Shown piece by piece: positions 34,159 to 43,065 of a stretch of DNA of 62,469 bases. The first letter of the stretch is position 1. Each line of letters starts with the position of its first letter. Both the position numbers and the translations under genes were made by a program. The notes beneath the pieces are model-generated. The model saw nothing but the letters and a program-made list of their open reading frames with translations, did not search any database and had not been told where the DNA came from. This stretch comes from Dehalococcoidia bacterium UBA5760 (GTDB taxonomy: Bacteria > Chloroflexota > Dehalococcoidia > Dehalococcoidales > UBA5760), in NCBI GenBank assembly GCA_002418895.1, contig DIFA01000013.1, positions 1 to 62,469 of the forward strand, written 5' to 3'.

Positions 34159-34344
34159 TTACCTGCCAATTCTCTTACGCTTGGCATTTTTTTTCGCTTT
34201 CAGGCGGGCAGCATCTCTCTTGGAGAGGAAATAACGGTGGGCCTTCGCCTCACGAAGAATACCACCCATCTGCACCATCCGTTGAAAGCGCCTCAACAAT
34301 GAGTCCTGGGTCTCGCCTTCACGTACCGATACTTCTAACGGCAT
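34159..34344 (-). CDS. rpsU: 30S ribosomal protein S21
   Basis: 61 residues from the ATG at 34344, chosen because GGAG lies four bases upstream and MPLEVSVREGETQDSLLRRF is the usual N-terminus; the frame is open ten codons further. The C-terminus is very basic (RLKAKKNAKRKRIGR). It follows the CxxC zinc protein on the same strand, 75 bp apart, probably in one transcript. Confidence 0.93.
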   Translation of the reverse strand: MPLEVSVREGETQDSLLRRFQRMVQMGGILREAKAHRYFLSKRDAARLKAKKNAKRKRIGR

Positions 34345-34419
34345 AACACTCCAACACCTTCCCGAAACATACACCGGCCGGATCTATCCAACCTGCTTAT
34401 GCCCTCAGGTTACGATAAC

Positions 34420-34725
34420 TTACTCCCGTACTTTGGTTTTGCTGTAGCACTCACTACAGTAGACCGGTCTACCTTCACGAGGCTCGAAGGGAACTTCGGT
34501 CTCCTTACCACACTCAGCGCACACCGCAGGGAACATCTGTCGCCGAGGCCGGTAACCGTAGTCACTATTCCCGTAACGTTCTGACTTTCTTGCCTGACGA
34601 CAAGAAGGACAGCGCTTGGGATCGTTGGTATAGCCTTTCGAAGCGAAGAATTCTTGTTCCTCGGCGCTGAAGGTAAAGGTGGCACCACAGTCAGAACACT
34701 GGATTGACTTGTCCTCAAAGCTCAT
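34420..34725 (-). CDS. CxxC/CxxC zinc-ribbon protein
   Basis: 101 residues with four CxxC pairs: CSDCGATF near 10, CPSCRQAR near 39, CAECGKE near 69 and CSECYSKT near 90, so two zinc ribbons. A basic Arg/Tyr-rich linker (KSERYGNSDYGYRPRRQMF) joins them and could bind RNA or DNA. Small proteins of this kind are common in Chloroflexota and other bacteria without known function. Strong ribosome site (GGAGG). The promoter is at 34850-34878; it precedes rpsU. Confidence 0.85.
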   Translation of the reverse strand: MSFEDKSIQCSDCGATFTFSAEEQEFFASKGYTNDPKRCPSCRQARKSERYGNSDYGYRPRRQMFPAVCAECGKETEVPFEPREGRPVYCSECYSKTKVRE

Positions 34726-34849
34726 TGGCTGACCTCCTCTCTTAGTTAGTTGGCTAGTTCTATGGTCACCCAGAGCTTGAGGAAATACCGAGTAAACACA
34801 GCATAGTTCAACAAAATAGGTGATAACCTAGACTAAAACCACCGGATGC

Positions 34850-34878
34850 ATTGTACAACAAAAAAAACTATTTTGCAA
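34850..34878 (-). promoter_or_regulatory. Promoter of CxxC protein-rpsU
   Basis: On minus: TTGCAA at 34878-34873, 17-bp spacer, TACAAT at 34855-34850. Confidence 0.6.
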
Positions 34879-35016
34879 GAAAGTTATACCACCCCCTTGC
34901 TCTTAGTCACATCCTTGCTAAATCTTTAAGAAATCACTCACTTTAGAAGAACAGGCAAAGCTTGAGGGCTTCACGATAGATATTCACAGTATTTTATTAA
35001 CTTTATTAATTCAGCA

Positions 35017-35045
35017 TTGACATATCACCTGAGACAACCTATAAT
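35017..35045 (+). promoter_or_regulatory. Perfect consensus sigma70 promoter of dnaJ-hspR-clpC
   Basis: TTGACA at 35017-35022, exactly 17 bp, TATAAT at 35040-35045; a second TATAAT lies at 35051-35056. A perfect consensus before a chaperone operon would need repression, consistent with hspR in the operon. Confidence 0.9.
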
Positions 35046-35078
35046 ACTACTATAATCCAAACTGTATTCGGGAGAGAT

Positions 35079-36062
35079 ATGGCAGGTAAAGACTACTATC
35101 AGACTTTAGGAGTCAAGCGGGATGCCACTGAGAAGGATATCAAACAGGCCTACCGCAAGCTGGCGCGCAAGCACCATCCCGATGTTAACCCCGGTGATAA
35201 ATCGGCAGAGGCCAAATTCAAGGAGATAAATGAAGCCTTCGAGGTCCTCTCCGACAAAGAGAAAAGAAAGAAATACGACCGGTTCGGCGACCAGTGGCAG
35301 TACGCCGATCAGTTTGCTCAGGCAGGCTCCCGGACAACGTCCGAAGGTTTCCAGCAGGGTGGTGCCGGTTTTCACTTTGAAGAAGCTGATCTGGGCAGCA
35401 TCTTCAATGAGCTGTTCCGGGGCAACCGTAGCCAGACCTACCGCCGCCAGGCCCGGTCGAGGCCAGGCCAGGATATCGACCACCCGGTAGAGGTAACTCT
35501 AGAAGAAGCCTTTCACGGCTCGACCCGCATCCTGGGTATCGAGGCCAACGAACCCTGTTCAGGCTGCCAGGGCAGCGGCTTGATACAGGGCGTACCCTGC
35601 TCGGCATGCCGCGGCTCGGGGGTGGTACCCCGCCTGAAGCGTCTCGAGGTCAAGATTCCGCCCGGGGTCAGGGACGGGTCACGGGTACGTGTTACCGGTA
35701 AAGGAGGACAGGGTTACGGCGGCGCAGCTAATGGCGACCTTTATCTGGTGATATCAGTAAAACCACATTCACAGTTTCAGCGCAGCGGCGATAACCTGCA
35801 CGTAGAGGTCGGCGTTCCGCTAACCGTGGTTGTACTGGGGGGAGAGATCCAGGTGCCTACCTTAAAGGGCAAGCTGGCGCTGAAAATCCCGCCGGAGACT
35901 CAGAACGGCAGTACTTTTCGCCTGTCCGGACAGGGCATGCCCCATCTGGGCAGATTATCCCACGGCGATCTGATGGCCAAGGTAAACGTGATACTACCAA
36001 CCAAACTATCGAACCGGGAGAAAGAGCTGTTTAATCAGCTAAGAGAAATCAGGCCTGATTAA
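35079..36062 (+). CDS. DnaJ/CbpA-type co-chaperone with half zinc finger
   Basis: 327 residues. J domain 1-70 with HPD at 33-35 (stimulates DnaK ATPase), Gly/Phe-rich linker, then two CxxCxGxG repeats only (CSGCQGSG and CSACRGSG, about residues 159-181), where true DnaJ has four. The two C-terminal substrate-binding domains follow (VKIPPGVRDGSRVRVTGKGG; LKIPPETQNGSTFRLSGQGM). It is between type A and type B J proteins. First gene of an operon with hspR and clpC; no dnaK or grpE is in the window. Confidence 0.93.
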   Translation: MAGKDYYQTLGVKRDATEKDIKQAYRKLARKHHPDVNPGDKSAEAKFKEINEAFEVLSDKEKRKKYDRFGDQWQYADQFAQAGSRTTSEGFQQGGAGFHFEEADLGSIFNELFRGNRSQTYRRQARSRPGQDIDHPVEVTLEEAFHGSTRILGIEANEPCSGCQGSGLIQGVPCSACRGSGVVPRLKRLEVKIPPGVRDGSRVRVTGKGGQGYGGAANGDLYLVISVKPHSQFQRSGDNLHVEVGVPLTVVVLGGEIQVPTLKGKLALKIPPETQNGSTFRLSGQGMPHLGRLSHGDLMAKVNVILPTKLSNREKELFNQLREIRPD

Positions 36063-36076
36063 ACGGTGAGGTTATT

Positions 36077-36394
36077 ATGAATTCAGAGGATAACGAACCG
36101 CGATACGGAATCAGTATCGCCGCTAAAATGATTGGCGTTCGAACCCACACGTTGCGTTATTATGAGAGAATTGGCATAATAGAGCCGCACCGGTCCCGTG
36201 GCAATATACGCCTCTATTCCAGCAGCGATATCGCGATATTACGTCGGGCAAAGACTCTGATGGACGACCTGGGAGTTAACCTGGCCGGAATAGAGGTTAT
36301 CCTGAGGATGTTGGAGCAGATGTCCGAGTTGCAGTCCCGCCTGGAGGATGCAGAGGCAGAACTGAGGAGTTTCAGGGAGGTGGATGGCACATGA
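36077..36394 (+). CDS. hspR: MerR-family heat-shock repressor HspR-like
   Basis: 105 residues. MerR-type winged HTH (YGISIAAKMIGVRTHTLRYY, ERIGIIEPHRSRGNIRLYS) followed by a coiled region (VILRMLEQMSELQSRLEDAE) and no effector domain. HspR represses chaperone operons in Actinobacteria by binding HAIR sites with DnaK as co-repressor. Position between dnaJ and clpC supports that role, although no clear HAIR palindrome was seen upstream. It overlaps clpC by 4 bp. Confidence 0.9.
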   Translation: MNSEDNEPRYGISIAAKMIGVRTHTLRYYERIGIIEPHRSRGNIRLYSSSDIAILRRAKTLMDDLGVNLAGIEVILRMLEQMSELQSRLEDAEAELRSFREVDGT

Positions 36395-38859
36395 GGCAGG
36401 AAAAATTTACCGAACAGGCACAGGAGGCACTGGCCTTATCACAGGAGATAGTCCGTCAGTACCACCATAGCCAGTGGGGCGTTGAGCATATCCTGTTGGC
36501 CCTGCTCCGGCAGGAGGCGGGTTTGGTCGGTGAGATACTTACGGACCTGGGGGTGAACCTTGAGGCAGCCAGACAGCAGGTAGAAGCGGCACTGGAGCAG
36601 TCTCCCCGGGTTGCTTATGAAACGGGACAAATATATGCCACACCGCGGGTTGCCCAACTGATCAACAAAGCCGGTGAGGAAGCGGCCAGGCTCAAGGACG
36701 AATTTATCGGAACCGAACACCTTTTTATTGCCATGACTGCGGAGGAGAAGGGCGAAGCGTCGGCAATCCTGCACCGGCTGGGTATCGACCAGGAGAGGGT
36801 CTATGCTGCTCTCCAGAAGCTCCGTGGCAGTCACCGGGTTACCGATAGCCGGGCCGAGAGTAAATACCGTTCCCTGGAAAAGTACGGCCGCGATTTGACC
36901 GAGCTTGCCCGCCAGGGTAAGCTTGACCCGGTCATCGGCCGCGAAGAGGAAATCAAGCGAATAATGCAGATACTTACCCGCCGCACCAAGAATAACCCGG
37001 TGGTTATCGGCGATGCCGGAGTGGGCAAGACAGCCCTCGCCGAGGGACTGGCGGAAAAGATCGCCGCCGCCGATGTTCCTGACTCTCTCAAAGGACGTAA
37101 AGTGGTAGCCCTTGACATGGGAGCTCTGGTGGCCGGCAGCAAGTTCCGTGGTGAATTCGAGGAGAGGTTAAAGGCAGTAATGGACGAGGTCCGTCAGTCA
37201 CGTGGTGAGGTAATACTGTTCATCGATGAAATCCATACCGTGGTCGGAGCAGGAGCAGCCGAGGGAGCTATTGACGCCAGCAACATGCTCAAACCGGCTC
37301 TGGCGCGCGGGGAGCTCCAGTGTATCGGCGCAACCACCCTCGATGAATACCGCAAGTTCATCGAGAAGGACAAGGCCCTGGAACGGCGCCTGCAGCCGGT
37401 GTTCGTCAGTGAGCCGAGCATTGAGACAACCGTAGAAATGCTGCGCGGACTCCGCCCCCGCTATGAGGCGCACCACAAGATCAAGATCAGCGACGGAGCT
37501 CTGGAGGCAGCCGCCCGATTGAGTCAGCGCTACATCTCCGACCGTTTTCTACCGGATAAGGCGATTGACCTTATCGATGAGGCTTCAAGCAAGATACGTA
37601 TCGATGCCGAGAGCGCTCCCCCGGAAGTAAAGTCACTGGAGCAGCAGGTAAAACAGCTACTCAACGAGGAAGAGGCAGCCTCACAACGGCAGGACTATGA
37701 GCAGGCTGCCCGGCTTAAGGTAGAGAGACTGCGACAGGAGGACCAGTACAACCGTGTCAAGAATAGCTGGCTGCAAAAGGAAAGGATCGACGAGGTAGTT
37801 GACGAAGAGGATATTGCCCAGCTAATTTCGAAATGGACCGGTATCCCGGTCTCCCAGATGCTGGAGGGTGAAACGGAGAAGCTGCTCCACATGGAGGAGC
37901 GGGTTCACGACAGGCTGGTCAACCAGGAAGAGGCGGTAAACGCTGTCTCCGAGGCTATCCGCAGGAGCCGCGCCGGACTGAAAGACCCCAAGCGGCCCAT
38001 TGGCAGCTTCATGTTTCTGGGGCCCACCGGCGTCGGTAAGACCGAACTGGCCCGTACCCTGGCCTGGTTCCTGTTTGATGACGAAGGCGCCATGGTGCGC
38101 CTGGATATGTCCGAATACCAGGAGAAGCACACCGTATCCCGCCTCATCGGAGCCCCGCCGGGCTACATCGGGTACGAAGAAGGCGGACAGCTTACCGAAG
38201 CTGTCCGGCGGCGTCCCTACCGGGTAGTCCTGCTCGACGAAATAGAAAAGGCTCACCCGGAGGTATTCAACATACTGCTCCAGATCCTTGACGACGGAAG
38301 GCTGACCGACGGTCATGGGCGGACCGTCGATTTTAAAAACAGCGTCATTATTATGACCAGCAACACCGGCGTTGAGTCAATCAGACAGGGTGCGGACCTC
38401 GGCTTCGGCACGCAAAAGGATGATGGGGAAAATGGGCTGCAGAGTTACCAGCGTATGAAGGTAAAGGTGATGGAGGCGGTAAAGAAGACCTTCCGTCCCG
38501 AATTCATCAACCGGATCGATGAGATTATCGTCTTCCACGAGCTGACCGAGGAGCAGCTCAGGGTTATCGTTGAGCTGCTGGTCAAAGACCTGCAGCAACG
38601 GCTCACTGAGCGCGGACTGACGATAGAGCTGACCAAAGCCGCCAAATCCTGGCTGGTCAATAAGGGCTACGACCCGATCTACGGGGCGAGGCCGCTCAGG
38701 CGGGCTATAGAACGTTATGTAGAGAACCCGCTGTCGAGCAAGCTACTCGAAGGGGAGTTTAGCGAGGGCGATAAGATTGTCGTTGGCTTAAGCGACGATA
38801 AACTGACCTTCTCCGTCGGCAAGGCGGCGAAAGCAGGGGTACGAACAGGAAATGCTTGA
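36391..38859 (+). CDS. clpC: ATP-dependent Clp protease ATPase ClpC
   Basis: 822 residues. Two Clp_N repeats (1-145), first AAA module with Walker A GDAGVGKT (207-214) and FIDEIHTVVGAG, a short middle domain with a UVR-like motif (EEEAASQRQDYEQAARLKVE, about 426-445), second AAA module with Walker A GPTGVGKT (544-551) and LLDEIEKAHPEVF. The short middle domain distinguishes it from ClpB. It unfolds proteins for ClpP. It is the third gene of dnaJ-hspR-clpC, an arrangement that puts a ClpC unfoldase under an HspR-type repressor. Confidence 0.95.
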   Translation: MRQEKFTEQAQEALALSQEIVRQYHHSQWGVEHILLALLRQEAGLVGEILTDLGVNLEAARQQVEAALEQSPRVAYETGQIYATPRVAQLINKAGEEAARLKDEFIGTEHLFIAMTAEEKGEASAILHRLGIDQERVYAALQKLRGSHRVTDSRAESKYRSLEKYGRDLTELARQGKLDPVIGREEEIKRIMQILTRRTKNNPVVIGDAGVGKTALAEGLAEKIAAADVPDSLKGRKVVALDMGALVAGSKFRGEFEERLKAVMDEVRQSRGEVILFIDEIHTVVGAGAAEGAIDASNMLKPALARGELQCIGATTLDEYRKFIEKDKALERRLQPVFVSEPSIETTVEMLRGLRPRYEAHHKIKISDGALEAAARLSQRYISDRFLPDKAIDLIDEASSKIRIDAESAPPEVKSLEQQVKQLLNEEEAASQRQDYEQAARLKVERLRQEDQYNRVKNSWLQKERIDEVVDEEDIAQLISKWTGIPVSQMLEGETEKLLHMEERVHDRLVNQEEAVNAVSEAIRRSRAGLKDPKRPIGSFMFLGPTGVGKTELARTLAWFLFDDEGAMVRLDMSEYQEKHTVSRLIGAPPGYIGYEEGGQLTEAVRRRPYRVVLLDEIEKAHPEVFNILLQILDDGRLTDGHGRTVDFKNSVIIMTSNTGVESIRQGADLGFGTQKDDGENGLQSYQRMKVKVMEAVKKTFRPEFINRIDEIIVFHELTEEQLRVIVELLVKDLQQRLTERGLTIELTKAAKSWLVNKGYDPIYGARPLRRAIERYVENPLSSKLLEGEFSEGDKIVVGLSDDKLTFSVGKAAKAGVRTGNA

Positions 38860-39530
38860 TGACGGTAGCGACTAGCGCAGGGGCGAAGAAGGGCTCGAAC
38901 CGCAAGAAGTACATTGCCGGTATCTGTTTTGTCGCCGGAATCGTGGTTGCCTGTGTTCTTCTTGTCTATCACTGGGAGTACGTGCTCCGCTTTCAGAGGT
39001 ATGGCTATCTGGGCCTTTTTCTTATGTCACTGGTCAGCGGCTTCAGTATCCCGATACCGGTTCCGTATATGGTATTCACCTTTACGCTCGGCGGCGTATT
39101 GCATCCGGCGCTGGTGGGAATAGCCACCGGGGCGGGACTAGGTGCCGGTGGTACCCTTCTCTATCTGACCGGCCGTGGCGGGCGTCGCTTCCTCCCCCAC
39201 TTTGAGATCTCGGACCCGGCTGATGAGGCATACTCCTCGCGCTGGTCTCGATTCTTGAGGCGAATAAAAATGCACAGGATTATGCACTTCGCCCACCGGA
39301 GGGGAACTCTGGCCGTGTTTGTACTATCCGTGCTGCCCAACCCCTTTTTCACACCGATGGCAATCAGTATGGGGACGATGCGCTTCCGACTGGCAAAGTT
39401 TTCCTTTGCCTGCTGGGCCGGACAGACGGTCAAAGCTATTGGTATTGCCTATTGCGGCTATCTCGGCCTGGGGTCTTTTCTGCGCTGGATGGGCCTGTTT
39501 AACATGCCCAACATACCCGGCGTATCCTAA
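38859..39530 (+). CDS. VTT/DedA-type membrane protein
   Basis: 223 residues from the ATG that shares its A with the clpC stop. It has a basic N-terminus, about five hydrophobic segments and the VTT/SNARE-associated pattern: VSGFSIPIPVPYMVFTFTLG, and LSVLPNPFFTPMAISMGTMR near the end. Members resemble DedA/YqaA lipid scramblases or transporters. Its link to ClpC is only positional. Confidence 0.83.
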   Translation: MTVATSAGAKKGSNRKKYIAGICFVAGIVVACVLLVYHWEYVLRFQRYGYLGLFLMSLVSGFSIPIPVPYMVFTFTLGGVLHPALVGIATGAGLGAGGTLLYLTGRGGRRFLPHFEISDPADEAYSSRWSRFLRRIKMHRIMHFAHRRGTLAVFVLSVLPNPFFTPMAISMGTMRFRLAKFSFACWAGQTVKAIGIAYCGYLGLGSFLRWMGLFNMPNIPGVS

Positions 39531-39553
39531 AATAGGTTGACAAGGAGTTATTC

Positions 39554-40189
39554 ATGGAAAGAGTTGCCACCGACTGGGACAGGTATCATAAGCGCGTCCG
39601 GGTCAGCCAGAGGTTTCTCTGGACGGTGTGGAGGGCCTACACCAGCCTGCTCAGCGGATTCAGCTTCAGCAAACCGATTAAGATAATCGAGCTGGGCTGC
39701 GGCACCGGCTATCATACCCTGCAGATGACCAGGCTGTACCAGGTGGCTAAGGTAACCCTGGTCGATGCCAACGCCAGTGTTATCAGAGATACGGAAAGAA
39801 GAATGTCCTCACTGGGATGCGAGAAGGAGTTTCTGCTCAGGGACCTGTTCAGTCTCGATCTGGAGGAGAGGTATGATATCGTTCATTCCCAGGGGCTTCT
39901 CGAACACTACACTCCCGAGGAGCAGCGGCAGTTGATTCGCCTGCACCGCGACCTGCTGGCCCCGGGCGGGATTGCGATAATCCTGGTACCAACCACCAGT
40001 CTAACCTACCGGTTCTGGAGAGGCCTTCTGGAGAGGCTGAACCAGTGGATATATAGTGACGAGGTCGCCCTCTCCAGAGAAGAGTTCGTCCGGCAACTGG
40101 AAGACAGCGGCCTGGAAATACTGAAGATACAGGGGTGTCACCTGACAGAAGTGGGCGCTGTCTGCCGCAGACGTGACGGAGTAAAGTAA
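39554..40189 (+). CDS. SAM-dependent methyltransferase
   Basis: 211-residue class I methyltransferase: IIELGCGTGYHTL at 44-56, LVDANASVI, DIVHSQGLLEHYT and LLAPGGIAIILVPT. Ribosome site AAGGAG seven bases upstream. The acceptor is unknown; the fold resembles methyltransferases acting on small molecules or lipids. It lies 23 bp after the VTT gene and may be co-transcribed. Confidence 0.88.
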   Translation: MERVATDWDRYHKRVRVSQRFLWTVWRAYTSLLSGFSFSKPIKIIELGCGTGYHTLQMTRLYQVAKVTLVDANASVIRDTERRMSSLGCEKEFLLRDLFSLDLEERYDIVHSQGLLEHYTPEEQRQLIRLHRDLLAPGGIAIILVPTTSLTYRFWRGLLERLNQWIYSDEVALSREEFVRQLEDSGLEILKIQGCHLTEVGAVCRRRDGVK

Positions 40190-40297
40190 TTCGCACGCAC
40201 CAATCGTGATATTGAGCCGACACCCGGTCACCGTCTCTGACGTCGAGTAATCTATCATAATCATAAGAGAATCATATACATAACGAGGAGGAATACC

Positions 40298-40954
40298 TTG
40301 ACCAACTCAGATACCCCGGGGAGATTTGAAAGCAAAAACATCCCATCTTCCAACGGACAGGCTCCCGATGAGCCCGCTCTGCCGGGGCAAGGTTACCGGA
40401 TGGCATTCAACTTCAACTCCGCCCTGTTTAAGGTCCTGGTAGACTATCTCAAGCCGGAAGAGAAAGAGATGATCCTGGATTTGGGCTGCAGCCGGGGCTA
40501 CTATGTTAAAGCAATGGAGGACTATACCAGCGGCGTAATCGGTGTGGATATCAGCGAAGACTCCTTGAGGAATGCGGTTACCGCTAGGGTAGAGTATGGG
40601 GATATTACCAATCTTGACTTTGCCGAAAGCAGTTTTGACAAGGTCTATTCACTGCACACGATTGAACACCTGCCGGATCTGGAGCGGTTCTTTTCCGAGG
40701 TCGCCAGAGTCCTCAGGCCGGGGGGGACCGCTATTATTATCTATCCCTGGGAGCTCTTCCGGGGAATGCAGGCTATCGGCGCTGCGATAAGGCAATACCG
40801 GAACCCGCTGCTGGCAAGGAAGATACACCTGCACAGATTGACGCCAAATAGTATCGTTAAGATTACGGAAGGCACTTCTCTACTCCACGTCGAGAGCAAA
40901 CTGGTGTTCGCCACGGGGATTCAGTACCTTACCATGTTCCGTAAGGAGAGCTAA
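40298..40954 (+). CDS. SAM-dependent methyltransferase
   Basis: 218 residues, start TTG with AGGAGG upstream. Motif I ILDLGCSRGYYVKAM (59-73), then GVDISEDSLRNAV, VYSLHTIEHLPDLERFF and VLRPGGTAIIIYP, typical of Methyltransf_11 enzymes. The first 35 residues are a low-complexity Pro/Ser/Asn-rich extension. It is not closely similar to the preceding methyltransferase; the substrate is unknown. Confidence 0.87.
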   Translation: MTNSDTPGRFESKNIPSSNGQAPDEPALPGQGYRMAFNFNSALFKVLVDYLKPEEKEMILDLGCSRGYYVKAMEDYTSGVIGVDISEDSLRNAVTARVEYGDITNLDFAESSFDKVYSLHTIEHLPDLERFFSEVARVLRPGGTAIIIYPWELFRGMQAIGAAIRQYRNPLLARKIHLHRLTPNSIVKITEGTSLLHVESKLVFATGIQYLTMFRKES

Positions 40955-40971
40955 CATTTAGCCCGAAGTAT

Positions 40972-41589
40972 TTAGCTTTCCTCAATCGTTATCCTTAATA
41001 TTTTGTCGCCCTCAAAGTTTGGATTCTGCCTGGGGTCTCGGGGAGTGAGGCTTTCCAGAACATCTATCCCCTCGATGAGCTGTCCGAAGACGGTATGCTT
41101 ACCGTCGAGGCCGGGCTGCGGCGCATAGGTAATGAAGAACTGGCAGCCGTTGGTATTAGCGCCGGAATTGGCCATGGACAGAGCACCGGCAACGTGAGTG
41201 TGCCCGGTGAATTCATCGTCGAATCTATAACCCGGATTACCCGTTCCGGTACCGGTGGGATCTCCTCCCTGGGCCATGAAGCCCGGCATTACCCGGTGAA
41301 AGGTGCTACCGTCGTAGAAGCCTTCCCTGGCGAGAAAGACGAAGTTGTTCACCGTATTAGGGACGTCACTGGCGAATAGCTCCAGTATAATGTTACCACG
41401 CTCGGTCTCAATGGTGGCGGTATATTCCTTGCTGGTATCAATCACCATCGCCGGTGGTGCCGAGTAGGTCTTCGGTTTTGCTGCCGGTTCCGGCGTTGTG
41501 TCGGACGCCTGACTGGCACACGACGCCAGGAAAAGCGTACCGGCAGCCAGAACGGCAATTGCTACTTGGGATACTCTGGTTTTTGTCAT
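40972..41589 (-). CDS. Cyclophilin-type peptidyl-prolyl isomerase, lipoprotein
   Basis: 205 residues from the ATG at 41589 (GGAG eight bases upstream); the longer frame to 41661 has no signal. Signal peptide with lipobox FLASC, lipidated Cys24, then a Ser/Thr/Pro linker and a cyclophilin domain (about 50-205): NNFVFLAREGFYDGSTFHRV, GFMAQGGDPTGTG, QFFITYAPQPGLDGKHTVFG. Active-site Arg in FHRV and Phe/Gln of MAQGG are present. It acts outside the membrane on secreted proteins. Confidence 0.94.
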   Translation of the reverse strand: MTKTRVSQVAIAVLAAGTLFLASCASQASDTTPEPAAKPKTYSAPPAMVIDTSKEYTATIETERGNIILELFASDVPNTVNNFVFLAREGFYDGSTFHRVMPGFMAQGGDPTGTGTGNPGYRFDDEFTGHTHVAGALSMANSGANTNGCQFFITYAPQPGLDGKHTVFGQLIEGIDVLESLTPRDPRQNPNFEGDKILRITIEES

Positions 41590-41776
41590 CACAAAATCTC
41601 CAGGACGTTCATTAGCTAGTATTGTAACCCATCCTTTAATCGTAACGCAATTGCCTTGCATTCATCGAGATGAACGAAGCAGTTAAAGATGAAAGCGCCT
41701 AGACTTATGTCAGCTTAGTACAACCGCCGGTATTTGCCAGCCGACCCTCTTTGTGCTAAATTATATTCATCCGCGT

Positions 41777-41852
41777 GGGGCTGTAGCTCAATTGGGAGAG
41801 CGTTTGACTGGCAGTCAAAAGGTAGAGGGTTCGAATCCCTCCAGCTCCACCA
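41777..41852 (+). tRNA. tRNA-Ala (anticodon GGC)
   Basis: Acceptor GGGGCTG/CAGCTCC, D stem GCTC/GAGC, anticodon stem TTTGA/TCAAA around CTGGCAG (anticodon GGC), T stem GAGGG/CCCTC, discriminator A and encoded CCA at 41850-41852. Confidence 0.97.
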
Positions 41853-42083
41853 AGGGGTACAATCGGCAGAACTTCGGTTACCCCTCTTTCTTTCCATTCC
41901 TCAATAGTACGTAGCGGAGTACATGTCTGTACGGAATTTCCATTAGCTATGTTATGGAAGACAATTACTCTAGAAACCGCCGGGGTTTACCATTTCTATT
42001 CTTGCTATAGTCCTGGTGTTACCTAAGAGTCCCCTAGCATCACGAGAAGAAGCTCAACCTTTAGAATTACCTGGACATCCGTT

Positions 42084-42599
42084 TCACTGAGCAGGCATTT
42101 CGCCTGCTCCTTTAGTTATCTTTGCTTCTTCTATGGGCCGGCCCGGATTAAGAAATTCGAATGTCCTACCTCGTACCGTTTCCAGTTGATCGATTAGTAC
42201 TCGCAAATCCTCTTCCGGAATCTCCCCCAAAATGTCCTGGATGAGCTGCCATCCCAGCGCAGTAGCCTTCTCAATGATATCCTTACCTTTACTGGTAAGC
42301 ACTAAACGTACTTCCCTACGGTCACGGCTGCTTCTCACTCTCCTAATAAGTCCATCCCTTTGCATACGATCTAGCAGCATACTAACGGCGTTATTGTTCC
42401 GATCCAGCCAGTTCGCAATGATGGTAGCCGTAACCGGGCCGTCAGTATATCTCATCGCCATAAGGACGCCGTTATACTGAGGGGAAATTCCTATTTGCTT
42501 GAATACGCTTTCCTCAGCTTTCAATACCAGATTGTAGTTCTGGTGGATTAGTAACCATGTCCTGAGCATAGGATTATCGAATCCAAACTTAACCGGCAT
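42084..42599 (-). CDS. MarR-family transcriptional regulator
   Basis: 171 residues. Winged HTH at about 55-110: TATIIANWLDRNNNAVSMLL, DRMQRDGLIRRV and SSRDRREVRLVLTSKGKDI, with the Asp-Arg-Arg wing typical of MarR. Dimerisation helices at both ends; the C-terminal tail (GRPIEEAKITKGAGEMPAQ) is unusual. GGAG lies eight bases before the ATG. No adjacent transporter or enzyme shows what it controls. Confidence 0.9.
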   Translation of the reverse strand: MPVKFGFDNPMLRTWLLIHQNYNLVLKAEESVFKQIGISPQYNGVLMAMRYTDGPVTATIIANWLDRNNNAVSMLLDRMQRDGLIRRVRSSRDRREVRLVLTSKGKDIIEKATALGWQLIQDILGEIPEEDLRVLIDQLETVRGRTFEFLNPGRPIEEAKITKGAGEMPAQ

Positions 42600-43065
42600 T
42601 TCATATCTCCGATCGACTATATCATTATTTGTTCATTCACTAATACATTTTATCACACCTGAATCCCACCACTAAATGCTTTAGCGTTTACCTTGCTTAT
42701 TAGGGGATCAGTTTCCCAAATACACCTTTTCCGAATCCGATCATCCTGACTGGCAATTCATCCCTCCCGGCCAGTTAATGTGACGGATTCCCGCTCATCC
42801 CCAACGCCCCAGCAGATCCCGGTATTATCACTGTTAGACTGTCAGTGCTCATTTTGTGAAATTACCCCTGAATTCATTGGTTCTTGCCCACTACCAATTT
42901 GCGGCAAGCCTTTTTGATTTGTAGTTTCACAAGGTATATGATACGCGTGAAAAGATTAATAAACAGGATAGTGTCGCCAACTATGGCAGTATGACTTACT
43001 TAACAACATAAACGGCGCGATAAATATAAACGAGCCACATTAAATTAATGTGATAGGGGGAAAAT
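42600..43065. other. Long intergenic region
   Basis: 466 bp between divergent genes. It contains the promoter at 42914-42942 for the coiled-coil gene. I saw no RNA gene, repeat or coding frame in the remainder. Confidence 0.6.
42914..42942 (+). promoter_or_regulatory. Promoter of the coiled-coil protein gene
   Basis: TTGATT at 42914-42919, 17-bp spacer, TATGAT at 42937-42942; leader about 117 nt. Confidence 0.6.

Larger units (their letters stand above)
34726..35078. other. Divergent promoter region
   Basis: 353 bp, AT-rich, between the CxxC-rpsU transcript (minus) and dnaJ (plus). It holds one promoter for each side and a 120-nt leader on the minus side. I looked for CIRCE or HAIR (HspR) operators and found only isolated CTTGAG half-sites (34776-34781 and 34961-34966). 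Confidence 0.7.

Noticed and set aside
34770..34970. CTTGAG half-sites as HspR (HAIR) operators
   Set aside because: No inverted partner at the required spacing; isolated hexamers are expected by chance.
41715..41897. 60-aa minus-strand frame across tRNA-Ala
   Set aside because: It is the familiar spurious antisense reading of a tRNA (WSWRDSNPLPFDCQSNALP); the tRNA cloverleaf explains the sequence.
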